Of a DNA stretch of 64,000 bases, positions 11,728-19,791 are shown one piece after another. How positions within the stretch are numbered: position 1 is the stretch's first letter; every line of letters begins with the position of its first letter. The notes beneath the pieces were generated by a model. It was given only the letters and a program-made list of their open reading frames with translations, had not been told where the DNA came from and did no database searches. Position numbers and translations under genes: made by a program. The DNA is from Actinomycetes bacterium (lineage in GTDB: Bacteria; Actinomycetota; Acidimicrobiia; Acidimicrobiales; Ilumatobacteraceae), in contig JAKOUY010000040.1 of the NCBI GenBank assembly GCA_029782355.1, positions 248,001 through 312,000 on the forward strand. The letters run 5' to 3'.

Positions 11728-12831
11728 ATGCGCGACTTCTCCGACGACCTGAAAGACCTCCGCCGCCGGCTCGGCGAGGCGGCCGGCTACCTGCAGGTCG
11801 ACACCAACCGGGCACGGCTCAGCGAGCTGGAGCAGGAGATCGCCCGCCCCGACCTGTGGGACGACCAGGACCACGCCAAGCAGCTCAACGCCGAGTACGC
11901 AGCCATCCGCGGCGACATCGACCTGTACGACTCGCTCGTCGCCCAGACGGACGACGCCGACGTGCTCCACGACCTGGCCCGGGAGGAGGGCGACGAGACC
12001 CAGGAGCCGGAGATCGAGCACGGCATCGCCTCGATCAACGCCGCGCTCGACCAGCTCGACCTGCGCAGCCTGTTCACCGGCGAGCACGACGAAGCGGACT
12101 GCATCGTCCAGATCAACGCCAAGGACGGCGGGGTCGACGCCCAGGACTGGAGCGAGATGCTGCTGCGGATGTACAGCCGGTGGGCGGAGCGGCGCGGCTT
12201 CGGCTTCGAGGTCGACGGCATCAGCGAGGGCACCGAGGCCGGCATCCTGTCCGCCGAGTTCACCCTGACCGGGCGCTTCGCCTACGGGCTGATGACCAGC
12301 GAGCGCGGCACCCACCGCCTGGTGCGGATCAGCCCGTTCGACAATCAGGGCCGCCGCCAGACCAGCTTCGCCGCCGTCCAGGTGTGGCCGGTGCTGGACA
12401 ACCCCGACGTCGAGGTCAGCGAGAGCGACATCCGCATGGAGGTGTTCCGGGCCAGCGGCGCCGGCGGCCAGCACGTCAACAAGACCTCCTCGGCGGTGCG
12501 GCTGATCCACGAGCCCACCGGGCTGGTGGCCAGCAGCCAGGAGGAGCGCAGCCAGCTGCAGAACCGGGAGAAGGCGATGAACCGGCTGCGGACGATGATC
12601 GCGGCGAAGATCGACGAGGAACGCCAGGCCGAGCTGGACCGCATTGCCGGGCGTCAGGCTCAGGTCGGGTGGGGCAGCCAGATCCGCAGCTACGTGCTGC
12701 AGCCCTACCAGATGGTCAAGGATCTGCGCACGGAGGTCGAGTCCAGCCAGGTCGCCGCGGTGCTCGATGGCGACCTCGACGAGTTCATGGAGGGCTACCT
12801 CGGATGGCGCCGGCGCCAGGACACGCCGTGA
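11728..12831 (+). CDS. prfB: Peptide chain release factor 2
   Basis: A 367-residue class I release factor. The SPF tripeptide (in ISPFDNQGRRQTSF, about residue 207) marks RF2, which reads UGA and UAA; the GAGGQHVNKT loop (about 248) triggers peptide release in the ribosome. The gene is one uninterrupted frame: there is no in-frame TGA near codon 25, so the autoregulatory +1 frameshift of many RF2 genes is absent. The stop overlaps the GTG of the next gene (GTGA). Confidence 0.97.
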   Translation: MRDFSDDLKDLRRRLGEAAGYLQVDTNRARLSELEQEIARPDLWDDQDHAKQLNAEYAAIRGDIDLYDSLVAQTDDADVLHDLAREEGDETQEPEIEHGIASINAALDQLDLRSLFTGEHDEADCIVQINAKDGGVDAQDWSEMLLRMYSRWAERRGFGFEVDGISEGTEAGILSAEFTLTGRFAYGLMTSERGTHRLVRISPFDNQGRRQTSFAAVQVWPVLDNPDVEVSESDIRMEVFRASGAGGQHVNKTSSAVRLIHEPTGLVASSQEERSQLQNREKAMNRLRTMIAAKIDEERQAELDRIAGRQAQVGWGSQIRSYVLQPYQMVKDLRTEVESSQVAAVLDGDLDEFMEGYLGWRRRQDTP

Positions 12832-13829
12832 GCCGGGTGGCGCAGCGGCTGGCGGGGACGGTGGGGGCGATGGCCACCCTCGTCGCCCTGGCCGGCCCGA
12901 CCACCCCGGCGGCAGGCTCCACGGTCCCGTCGGGTCCGTCCGACCCGGCGGCCACCACGGCTGGTCCCGCCACCGCCGACACGACACCCGTCGGTCCGTC
13001 GGTCGGGGTCGTGCTGGACGGGCCGTCCGACTTCGGCTACGGCGGGTCGTTGGTGTCGACGTTGCAGGCCATGCGGCTGTTCCACCTGGTCGGCGAGCTC
13101 ACGGTGCGCCCGGGGGTCACGGCGGCCGACGCACCCGCGGCCATCGACCAACTGGTCGCCACCGCCCACGCGGTGGTCGTCGTGCGCGGTGTCGACCTCG
13201 GTTCGGCGGTGCGCGCTGCGGCCGCAGCCCATCCCGGTGTGACGCTCGTGTACTTCCCGGGCGGTCCACCGTCCGCTACCGGCGACCCGTACCCGGCCAA
13301 CGTCGCCGTGGTCACCGCCGACCTGGCCACCGCCGGTGCCGTGATGGCGTCGCTGCCGGCCCTGGCCGGCGCGGCCTCGTGGTCCGGGGCGGCCACCCCG
13401 ACCGGCGATGACGCCGCCTTTCTCGACGCCTTCACCCACCACGCCGGGCTGGCAGTCCCCCCGGGCAGCGGCCCGCCGGTCACGGCCGCACCCGACGCCA
13501 ACTTCTCCGTGCGGGTGGTGGCCGGTGATCGCCCGCCGGACTCCGCGTCGTCGGCGCCGGTCCAGATCGAGCTGGCCGCCACGGTCGACAACGCCGTCCC
13601 GGAGGTGCAGTACGTGGTGACGATGCACGAGAGCGCCGTCCTGCTGGCGATCCTCGGGCACCTCGACGGTGTGTACGACGACGAACCGCACACGCTGACG
13701 CTGGACAACTGCGGCCTGACCCTCGGTGCCGGGACCGAGGCCCGCCAGACCGAGCTGGCCCGGGCGTACCAGGCCACCACCGGGCGGACCCTGCCCGACT
13801 GCAACGCGGCGGACGGGTCGAGCGGTTGA
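12828..13829 (+). CDS. Secreted hypothetical protein, substrate-binding-like fold
   Basis: A 333-residue protein I cannot assign firmly. GTG 12828 overlaps the prfB stop by 3 bases (GTGA). An N-terminal hydrophobic segment (VGAMATLVALAGPTTPAAG) looks like a signal sequence, followed by a Pro/Ser/Thr-rich linker. The core VGVVLDGPSDFGYGGSLVSTLQAMRLFHLVGELTV, then alternating strand/helix blocks (AHAVVVVRGVDLGSAVRAAAAAHPGVTLVYFPGG; NVAVVTADLATAGAVMAS), resembles a periplasmic binding protein of the PnrA/BMP type. The link to secA-prfB upstream and ftsE downstream is positional only. Confidence 0.5.
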   Translation: MSRVAQRLAGTVGAMATLVALAGPTTPAAGSTVPSGPSDPAATTAGPATADTTPVGPSVGVVLDGPSDFGYGGSLVSTLQAMRLFHLVGELTVRPGVTAADAPAAIDQLVATAHAVVVVRGVDLGSAVRAAAAAHPGVTLVYFPGGPPSATGDPYPANVAVVTADLATAGAVMASLPALAGAASWSGAATPTGDDAAFLDAFTHHAGLAVPPGSGPPVTAAPDANFSVRVVAGDRPPDSASSAPVQIELAATVDNAVPEVQYVVTMHESAVLLAILGHLDGVYDDEPHTLTLDNCGLTLGAGTEARQTELARAYQATTGRTLPDCNAADGSSG

Positions 13830-13868
13830 GCGCGGCCGGCCGCGCTGCCGGAGCGGTCCGGAGGCGGG

Positions 13869-13874
13869 TAGTCT
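13869..13874 (+). promoter_or_regulatory. Candidate -10 element of the ftsEX operon
   Basis: TAGTCT in the 112-bp gap before ftsE would give a leader of about 60 nt. No clear -35 is seen. Confidence 0.35.
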
Positions 13875-13941
13875 GTGGCGGTTCCGGGCGGAGCAGCGGG
13901 CTGGACCGCGCCACGGCGCGTGCACCGAGAAGTGAACCGAG

Positions 13942-14619
13942 ATGATCCGCATCGAGAACGTCACCAAGACCTACTCCACCGACGTCACCGCCCTTCGTGA
14001 CGCCAGCTTCGAGGTCAACAAGGCCGAGTTCGTGTTCCTCGTCGGCCCATCCGGGTCGGGCAAGAGCACCCTGCTGCGGCTGATGAGCCGCCAGGAGCGC
14101 CCGGAGAAGGGCGGGGTCTGGGTCGCCGGGCGCAACATCGTCGAGATGCCGAACAACAAGATCCCGGAGCTGCGCCGCAAGATCGGCAACATCTTCCAGG
14201 ACTACAAGCTGCTGTTGAACAAGACGGTGTTCGAGAACGTCGCCTTCGCCCTCGAGGTGATCGGCAAGCCCAAGCAGGTCATCCGCCAGCAGGTCCCCCA
14301 GGTGCTCGAGATCGTCGGCCTGGAGGACAAGGCCGACCGTTTCCCCCACCAGCTCTCCGGCGGCGAGCAGCAGCGCGTCTCCATCGCCCGGGCCTTCGTC
14401 AACCGCCCGCTGATCCTGCTGGCCGACGAGCCCACCGGCAACCTCGACCCGGGCACCGGCGAGGGCATCATGCGCCTCCTGGACCGGATCAACACCACCG
14501 GCACCACGGTGGTCATGGCCACCCACGACCAGCGCATCGTCAACCAGATGCGCAAGCGGGTCATCCAGCTCGATCGCGGCGTGATCGTGCGCGACCAGCA
14601 CCGCGGGGTGTACGACTGA
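13942..14619 (+). CDS. ftsE: Cell division ATP-binding protein FtsE
   Basis: A 225-residue ABC ATPase of the divisome. It has Walker A GPSGSGKSTLL (about residue 35), signature LSGGEQQRVSIARA (about 138), Walker B ILLADEPTGNLDP and the switch histidine in VVMATHDQ. FtsE partners FtsX on the inner face of the membrane and, by ATP hydrolysis, controls peptidoglycan hydrolase activity outside. It overlaps ftsX by one base (TGATG). Confidence 0.97.
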   Translation: MIRIENVTKTYSTDVTALRDASFEVNKAEFVFLVGPSGSGKSTLLRLMSRQERPEKGGVWVAGRNIVEMPNNKIPELRRKIGNIFQDYKLLLNKTVFENVAFALEVIGKPKQVIRQQVPQVLEIVGLEDKADRFPHQLSGGEQQRVSIARAFVNRPLILLADEPTGNLDPGTGEGIMRLLDRINTTGTTVVMATHDQRIVNQMRKRVIQLDRGVIVRDQHRGVYD

Positions 14620-15533
14620 TGTTCAGCCGGATCACCTACGTCTTCCGCGAGATGTGGGCCAGCCTCAGCCGCAACCTGACCCTGACGGTGGCTGCGGTCA
14701 TCACCGCCACCGTGTCGCTGTTCCTCAGCGGGCTGACCCTGCTGATCCAGGAGGGCTTCGACAACCAGCTCTCGGCCTGGACCAAGGGAGTGCGCCTGCT
14801 GGTCTACGTCGACAACGACGCCACGCCGGAGCAGCTCAAGGTGTTCACCGACGCCCTGACCCAGGCCAAGGCCGAGGGCACCGTGGTCAAGGACTTCAAC
14901 TACTGCGACGTGGCCTGCTCGGTCGACGTGGCCCACAAGCTCTATGCCGGCGACCCGACGGCCATCGAGCTGTACAACGACAAGACCACCCCGTCGTTCT
15001 TCCGGGTCATCCCCGTCAACCAGTCGAGCGCCACGCAGCTCAACCAGCTGGCCGAGCGGTTGCACGGTCTCCCGAAGGTCAATGCGGTGGTCTCGCCGGA
15101 TCAGATGATCACCACCCTCAGCGTGCTGAAGGGCTTCGTCGGGGTCCGCTCGCTGATCATGTCGATCGTGCTGCTGCTGGCCGCGGTGCTGCTGATCTGG
15201 AACGCCATCCGCACGGCGATGTTCGCCCGAAGGCGGGAGATCGAGGTGATGAAGCTGGTGGGGGCCACCAACTGGTTCATCCGCCTGCCGTTCATGCTCG
15301 AGGGGTTGGTCACCGGACTGATCGGCGGCTTGATCGGTGGGGGCGCGCTGCTGGCGGTCAACCAGGACTGGACCGACGGCATCACCACCCGCTTCCCGGC
15401 GAACAGTGGCTTGGCGGCGTTCGTCGCCACCGGCTCCACGCCGTGGTCGATCGCCCTGGCGATGGTCGCCCTCGGTGCGCTGGTGGGTGCCATCGGATCG
15501 GCCACTGCCGCCGGACGCTTCCTCGACGTGTGA
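14619..15533 (+). CDS. ftsX: Cell division protein FtsX
   Basis: A 304-residue permease-like partner of FtsE. It shows the expected order: helix 1 (TLTVAAVITATVSLFLSGLTLL), an extracellular domain of about 120 residues with the FtsX-ECD signature (VRLLVYVDNDATPEQLK), then three helices near residues 172-195, 223-248 and 270-298. The extracellular domain of FtsX recruits and activates a cell-wall hydrolase (EnvC, PcsB, CwlO or RipC in other phyla). Here the next gene, overlapping by one base, is a secreted peptidoglycan-binding SGNH protein. Confidence 0.96.
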   Translation: MFSRITYVFREMWASLSRNLTLTVAAVITATVSLFLSGLTLLIQEGFDNQLSAWTKGVRLLVYVDNDATPEQLKVFTDALTQAKAEGTVVKDFNYCDVACSVDVAHKLYAGDPTAIELYNDKTTPSFFRVIPVNQSSATQLNQLAERLHGLPKVNAVVSPDQMITTLSVLKGFVGVRSLIMSIVLLLAAVLLIWNAIRTAMFARRREIEVMKLVGATNWFIRLPFMLEGLVTGLIGGLIGGGALLAVNQDWTDGITTRFPANSGLAAFVATGSTPWSIALAMVALGALVGAIGSATAAGRFLDV

Positions 15534-16504
15534 TGTCCGGCGGCTGGCGGATGCGGACCACCGTCCGAGCCGTCGTGCCGGCCGCCGTCATCGCCCTCAG
15601 CGTCACCGCTGCGCGGGCGGCGCCGCAGACGCCGCCGCCCGGGGCTCGCGCCACCGCGGCTCCGCTGGCCACGCACACCTGCGTGGTGACCGACCGCCAG
15701 CCCGGGCCATGGCCGGGTCCGCGGGGCGAGGTGCTGTGCCTCGAACAGCGGCTGCGCGACGTCGGCTACCTCGACGCGGCCTCGGTCGATGGGTGGTGGG
15801 GCCCGGCCGACGTGGCCGCGATCCGCGCCGCCCAGCAGTACCTGACCCCGCGCGGCGTGTCATCCGGGCGCGCCGGCGTGGCCGACCGGACGTTCCTGCG
15901 GGCCATCGGTGCCGCGGTGGTGCCGGGCCCAGCGAACCCGGCGCGCCGCTGCCGGGTGCTGGGGGTGATCGGCGACTCGCTGACCTTCCAGTCGATACCG
16001 GTCCTGCTCGGCGCCCTGTACGGGTCCGGGCTCGACACCGTCGTGGTCGCCGCCCACGGCCGGCGGGCGATCATGACCCACACGCCCGACGACCTCGACA
16101 GTGGGCTGGACGCCGCGGCGTGGATGCGCCGGCTGCCGATCGACTGCTGGCTGGTCGCCATCGGGACCAACGACGTCATCGACATCGCCCGGGGCGCCGC
16201 CGACTACTCGCACCGCCAGGCGATCGAGGCGATGATGACGGCCATCGATCCGGCCGGGCGGGCTCCGGTGCTGTGGGTCAACCTGCGCACCGCGGCCGCC
16301 ACCGGGCGCAACGCCAACGCCAACATGGTCACCTTCAACGGCGTGCTGCGCAACGCGACCCGGCGCTGGAAGAACCTGCACGTCGCCGACTGGGCGGCCA
16401 CCCGGCCCGGCGGGTTCAAGCAGGACGGTGTCCATCTGAACCCGGCCGCCCAGCGCACCCGAGCGGCATGGATCGCCAGTGAGCTGGCCAGGCAGATCGG
16501 CTGA
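15533..16504 (+). CDS. Secreted peptidoglycan-binding/SGNH-hydrolase protein, copy 1
   Basis: A 323-residue secreted protein with two domains. After a signal peptide (MRTTVRAVVPAAVIALSVTAARA) comes a peptidoglycan-binding-1 domain (EVLCLEQRLRDVGYLDAASVDGWWG; residues about 65-120), then an SGNH/GDSL hydrolase domain with block I GDSLTF, block III GTNDV and block V DGVHL, i.e. the catalytic Ser, Asn and Asp-His. SGNH enzymes remove acyl groups, for example O-acetyl from cell-wall sugars. ATG 15533 overlaps the ftsX stop (TGATG), so it is probably co-translated with ftsEX. ATG 15551 is an alternative start. The division role is inferred from position. Confidence 0.8.
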   Translation: MSGGWRMRTTVRAVVPAAVIALSVTAARAAPQTPPPGARATAAPLATHTCVVTDRQPGPWPGPRGEVLCLEQRLRDVGYLDAASVDGWWGPADVAAIRAAQQYLTPRGVSSGRAGVADRTFLRAIGAAVVPGPANPARRCRVLGVIGDSLTFQSIPVLLGALYGSGLDTVVVAAHGRRAIMTHTPDDLDSGLDAAAWMRRLPIDCWLVAIGTNDVIDIARGAADYSHRQAIEAMMTAIDPAGRAPVLWVNLRTAAATGRNANANMVTFNGVLRNATRRWKNLHVADWAATRPGGFKQDGVHLNPAAQRTRAAWIASELARQIG

Positions 16505-16524
16505 CCCGGATCAGGCCGGCCGTG

Positions 16525-16530
16525 TACGGT
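16525..16530 (+). promoter_or_regulatory. -10 element of second PGB-SGNH gene
   Basis: TACGGT ends 8 bp before GTG 16539, so the second copy has its own leaderless-type promoter in the 34-bp gap after the first copy. Confidence 0.5.
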
Positions 16531-16538
16531 ACGGCACC

Positions 16539-17465
16539 GTGCGGCGGCTGGTGGCGACCCTCGGTCTGGCGACGCTGATCGGTGTCAGCCCGATACCCGG
16601 CCGAGCCCAGGCGATCAGCGCCCCGGTGGGCTGCAGCGTCGGCCGGGTCCTGAGCCCGGCGAACGCCTGGCGCCACGGTGAGGTCCGCTGCCTCGAGCAG
16701 CGTCTCGGTGATCTCGGGTACCTGGCCCGGCGGCGGGTCGACGGGTGGTGGACGTCGTCGACCACCGCGGCGATCACCGCCGCCCAGCGCTATCTCACGG
16801 CGCGTGGCTGGCCGGCCGGACGTCCGGGGATCGCCGACCGCACCTTCCTGACCGCCATCGGGCTCGACGCCTCGCTGGTCGCAACGGCACCCGATCCGGC
16901 CCGTCGCTGCGTCACCGTCGGCGTGCTCGGTGACTCGCTCACCTTCCAGGGCCTGGGCCCGCTCGTGCGAGCACTCGACTCCAGCGGCGTCGGCCGCATC
17001 GTGGTCTCGGCGCACGGCTTCCGGGCGATCATGTCCCACGTGCCAGGCGACCTCGATACCGGCCTCACGGCCGCGCAGTGGATGCGCGGTCGGGGCATCG
17101 ACTGCTGGATCGTGGCGATGGGCACCAACGACGTGGTCGACATCGCCCGTGGGGTCGCCACGTACACCGCCGGGGTGGCCATCGGGGCGATGATGCGGGC
17201 GATCGACCCGGCCGGCGCGGCCCCCGTCCTGTGGGTCAACCTGTTCACCAGTCCGGCCGCCACGGGCGCCCACGCCAACATCCACATGGCCGCCTTCGAC
17301 GACGCCCTCCGCCAGGCAGCCGGCACCTGGTCGAACCTGCGCATCGCCGACTGGGCAGCCACCTCGCCGACCCAGTTCAAGGCGGACGGGGTCCACCCGA
17401 CCGCACTCGGCCAGCAGGCCCGAGCGGCATGGATTGCCGCGCAGCTCGTGGCCGCGGTCGGCTGA
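16539..17465 (+). CDS. Secreted peptidoglycan-binding/SGNH-hydrolase protein, copy 2
   Basis: A 308-residue paralogue of the preceding protein with the same layout: signal peptide (VRRLVATLGLATLIGVSPIPGRAQA), peptidoglycan-binding domain (EVRCLEQRLGDLGYL...DGWW) and SGNH domain with GDSLTF, GTNDVVDIARG and DGVHPT, so the Ser, Asn and Asp-His are conserved. The two copies align nearly end to end, indicating tandem duplication followed by divergence. GTG start is supported by the -10 hexamer. It is 8 bp before the haemoglobin gene. Confidence 0.8.
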   Translation: MRRLVATLGLATLIGVSPIPGRAQAISAPVGCSVGRVLSPANAWRHGEVRCLEQRLGDLGYLARRRVDGWWTSSTTAAITAAQRYLTARGWPAGRPGIADRTFLTAIGLDASLVATAPDPARRCVTVGVLGDSLTFQGLGPLVRALDSSGVGRIVVSAHGFRAIMSHVPGDLDTGLTAAQWMRGRGIDCWIVAMGTNDVVDIARGVATYTAGVAIGAMMRAIDPAGAAPVLWVNLFTSPAATGAHANIHMAAFDDALRQAAGTWSNLRIADWAATSPTQFKADGVHPTALGQQARAAWIAAQLVAAVG

Positions 17466-17473
17466 GGCGAGCG

Positions 17474-18007
17474 ATGGGGGAGACCGGTGGCGCCGCCGCC
17501 GAGCCGACGCTGTTCGAGACGGTCGGTGGCGAGACGTTCTTCGTCGCCTTGGTCGACGCCTTCTACGAGGGGGTCGGCCACGACCCGGTGCTGCGCCCGC
17601 TGTATCCGGAGGCCGATCTGACGGGTGCCCGCCACCGGCTGGCCACGTTCCTGATGCACTACTGGGGCGGCCCACCCACCTACCTGGAGGAACGCGGCCA
17701 CCCGCGCCTGCGGCTGCGGCACATGCCGTTCCACGTCGGTCCAGCCGAACGCGACCGCTGGCTGACGCACATGGCCGCCGCCGTGGAGCGGGTGGCGCCG
17801 ACGGCCGACCTCGCCGCTCGACTCATGGCCTACTTCGTCCCGGCCGCCGAGCACCTGCGCAACGACACCGGCCTGCCGATCGCCACCGCCCGTCCCGGTC
17901 AATCGACCGTCACGGCCCAGCGCAGTCAGCCCACCGCGTCGTCGACCGGCTCGTCGACCGGCTCGTCGACCGGCTCGTCGCCGGGGCCCGCCGATCCGCT
18001 CAGCTGA
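17474..18007 (+). CDS. glbO: Group II truncated haemoglobin
   Basis: A 177-residue haem protein of the trHbO family, which binds O2 or handles NO and peroxide. Diagnostic features: FETVGGETFFVALVDAFYEGV with the B10 tyrosine, the HYWGGPPTYLEERGHPRLRLRHMPF block with the proximal F8 histidine in RHMPF, and tryptophan G8 in RDRWLTHM. The C-terminal tail is an unusual STGS repeat encoded by 12-bp tandem repeats (17941-17976). The last 82 bp overlap the end of the convergent methyltransferase gene. Confidence 0.93.
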   Translation: MGETGGAAAEPTLFETVGGETFFVALVDAFYEGVGHDPVLRPLYPEADLTGARHRLATFLMHYWGGPPTYLEERGHPRLRLRHMPFHVGPAERDRWLTHMAAAVERVAPTADLAARLMAYFVPAAEHLRNDTGLPIATARPGQSTVTAQRSQPTASSTGSSTGSSTGSSPGPADPLS

Positions 18008-18828
18008 GCCCTCGGAACTGCCGGGCGCAGTGCCCAGCAGGCCACCGCCGAGGCCGCCGCGGCGTTCAGCGAATCGACGCCGCCGGCCATCGGGATGCGA
18101 ACCCGCCACGTCGCCGCGGCCAGCACCTCGGCGGACAACCCGGCGCGCTCGGCGCCGATGACCACGGCGAGGCGCGCCGCGGGCGGCTGGGCCGCGAGGT
18201 CCGCCAGATCGACGCCATCGGCGGCCGGGGTCAACGCGGCGACGGTGAACCCGGCGGCGCGCAGCTGCTCGACGGCCTCGGCCAGATGACGCAGCCGAGC
18301 GTGCGGGAAGCCGATCGCCTGGCCCATGGAGACCCGCAGGGCCCGGCGGGCCAGCGGGTCGGCGCTCGTGCCGTCGAGGATCAACCCGTCCCATCCGAGC
18401 CCGGCGGCATTGCGGACGATGCCGCCCACGTTCACCGGGTTGTCGACCGCCTCGACCAGCACCAGCCGGTTGGCTGCGGCCACCAGGCCGGCCACCGTCG
18501 GCCGCCTCGGCCGGCGGAACACGGCGATGATCGCGTGGGGCACCCCGAGGCCGGTCACCAGGGCGCGCATCCGCTCGCCACCGGCGTAGACCGGCACGGC
18601 CTGGGTGTCCAGGCGGTGAGCGACGGCCGGCGGGCGGGCGTCGTCCACCAGTGCGGCCACCGCGGTGCAGCCGGCTCGCAGTGCTCGCTCCACCACCAGA
18701 TCGCCCTCGGCCAGAAACAGCCCGGCGCCGGCGTCGTCCCGGCGATCGGGGCGATTGGCCAGGCCGCGCTCGTTGCGCCGGAACACCTCCAGGCGGGGGT
18801 CGCCCGGATCGTCGACCGGGATCACCAT
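17926..18828 (-). CDS. SpoU/TrmH-family RNA 2'-O-methyltransferase
   Basis: A 300-residue SPOUT methyltransferase that transfers a methyl from SAM to a ribose 2'-OH of rRNA or tRNA. The three SpoU motifs are present: NVGGIVRNAAGLGWDGLIL (about residue 152), VVIGAERAGLS (about 237) and IPMAGGVDSLNAAAASAV (about 262); the deep trefoil knot is expected there. The N-terminal 110 residues match the usual substrate-binding half. The C-terminus ends in an acidic DEPV repeat read from the complementary strand of the haemoglobin tail repeats. RNA target unknown. Confidence 0.9.
   Translation of the reverse strand: MVIPVDDPGDPRLEVFRRNERGLANRPDRRDDAGAGLFLAEGDLVVERALRAGCTAVAALVDDARPPAVAHRLDTQAVPVYAGGERMRALVTGLGVPHAIIAVFRRPRRPTVAGLVAAANRLVLVEAVDNPVNVGGIVRNAAGLGWDGLILDGTSADPLARRALRVSMGQAIGFPHARLRHLAEAVEQLRAAGFTVAALTPAADGVDLADLAAQPPAARLAVVIGAERAGLSAEVLAAATWRVRIPMAGGVDSLNAAAASAVACWALRPAVPRAQLSGSAGPGDEPVDEPVDEPVDDAVG
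17938..17980. repeat. 12-bp tandem repeats in overlapping gene ends
   Basis: Three full copies of GTCGACCGGCTC (17941-17976) with partial flanks. On the plus strand they encode STGS units of the haemoglobin tail and on the minus strand DEPV units of the methyltransferase tail. Confidence 0.9.
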
Positions 18829-18844
18829 GGGCGGCGCCGCCGGG

Positions 18845-19753
18845 TCAGAAGTGCCACGGGTAGGCGCTCCAGTCCGGGTCGCGCTTCTCGAGGAACGACA
18901 GCCGGCCCTCCTGGGCCTCCTCGGTCATGTAGGCCAAGCGGGTGGCTTCGCCGGCGAAGACCTGCTGGCCCACCAACCCGTCGTCGATCAGGTTGAAGGC
19001 GAACTTCAACATCCGCTGGGCGGTCGGGCTCTTGGCGTTGATCTCCCTGGCCCACTCCAGAGCGGTCGGCTCCAACTCGGCGTGGGGCACCACGGCGTTG
19101 ACCATGCCCATCCGATGAGCGTCGGCCGCCGAGTACTCGCGGCCCAGGAAGAAGATCTCCCGGGCGAACTTCTGGCCCACCTGGCGGGCCAGGTAGGCCG
19201 AGCCGAACCCGCCGTCGAAGCTGGCGACGTCGGCGTCGGTCTGCTTGAAGCGGGCGTGCTCGGCGCTGGCCAGGGTCAGGTCGCTGACCACGTGCAGGCT
19301 GTGCCCGCCGCCCGCCGCCCATCCCGGGACGACGCAGATGACCACCTTGGGCATGAACCGGATCAGCCGCTGGACCTCGAGGATGTGCAGCCGACCGGCT
19401 CGGCCGGGCTCGATCGTGTCGGCGGTGTCGCCCTCGGCGTACCGGTAGCCGTCACGGCCGCGGATCCGCTGGTCGCCGCCGCTGCAGAACGCCCAGCCGC
19501 CGTCGCGTGGCGACGGCCCGTTGCCGGTCAGCAGCACGCAGCCGACGTCGGTCGACATCCTGGCGTGGTCGAGGGCCGTGTACAGCTGGTCGACGGTCCG
19601 TGGCCGGAAGGCGTTGCGCACCTCCGGGCGATCGAAGGCGATGCGCACCGTGCCGTGGTCGACGGCCCGGTGGTAGGTGATGTCGTCGAAGTCGAAGCCG
19701 GGCACGACGCGCCAGGCGGAGGGATCGAAGATCTCGGAGACGGGGGCGCTCAT
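18845..19753 (-). CDS. menB: 1,4-dihydroxy-2-naphthoyl-CoA synthase
   Basis: A 302-residue crotonase-fold enzyme that cyclises o-succinylbenzoyl-CoA in menaquinone synthesis. It carries the MenB-type motifs WAFCSGGDQRIRGRDGY (about residue 95), VPGWAAGGGHSLHVVSDLTLAS with the oxyanion-hole glycines, the QTDADVASFDGGFGS block, and the FLEKRDPDWSAYPWHF ending that is diagnostic for MenB over other enoyl-CoA hydratases. ATG 19753 matches the family start. It diverges from cofE with 38 bp between starts. Other men genes are at 32.4-37.9 kb. Confidence 0.95.
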   Translation of the reverse strand: MSAPVSEIFDPSAWRVVPGFDFDDITYHRAVDHGTVRIAFDRPEVRNAFRPRTVDQLYTALDHARMSTDVGCVLLTGNGPSPRDGGWAFCSGGDQRIRGRDGYRYAEGDTADTIEPGRAGRLHILEVQRLIRFMPKVVICVVPGWAAGGGHSLHVVSDLTLASAEHARFKQTDADVASFDGGFGSAYLARQVGQKFAREIFFLGREYSAADAHRMGMVNAVVPHAELEPTALEWAREINAKSPTAQRMLKFAFNLIDDGLVGQQVFAGEATRLAYMTEEAQEGRLSFLEKRDPDWSAYPWHF

Positions 19754-19777
19754 GGTCCGTCCATTGTGCAGCACTGG

Positions 19778-19783
19778 TACGGT
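19778..19783 (+). promoter_or_regulatory. -10 element of cofE
   Basis: TACGGT lies 8 bp before the cofE ATG (19792) with no ribosome site between, a leaderless-type arrangement. Confidence 0.5.
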
Positions 19784-19791
19784 CGGTTCCC

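Noticed and set aside
11728-11810. Programmed +1 frameshift in prfB
   Set aside because: The frame is continuous from ATG 11728 and lacks the CTTTGA slippery stop.
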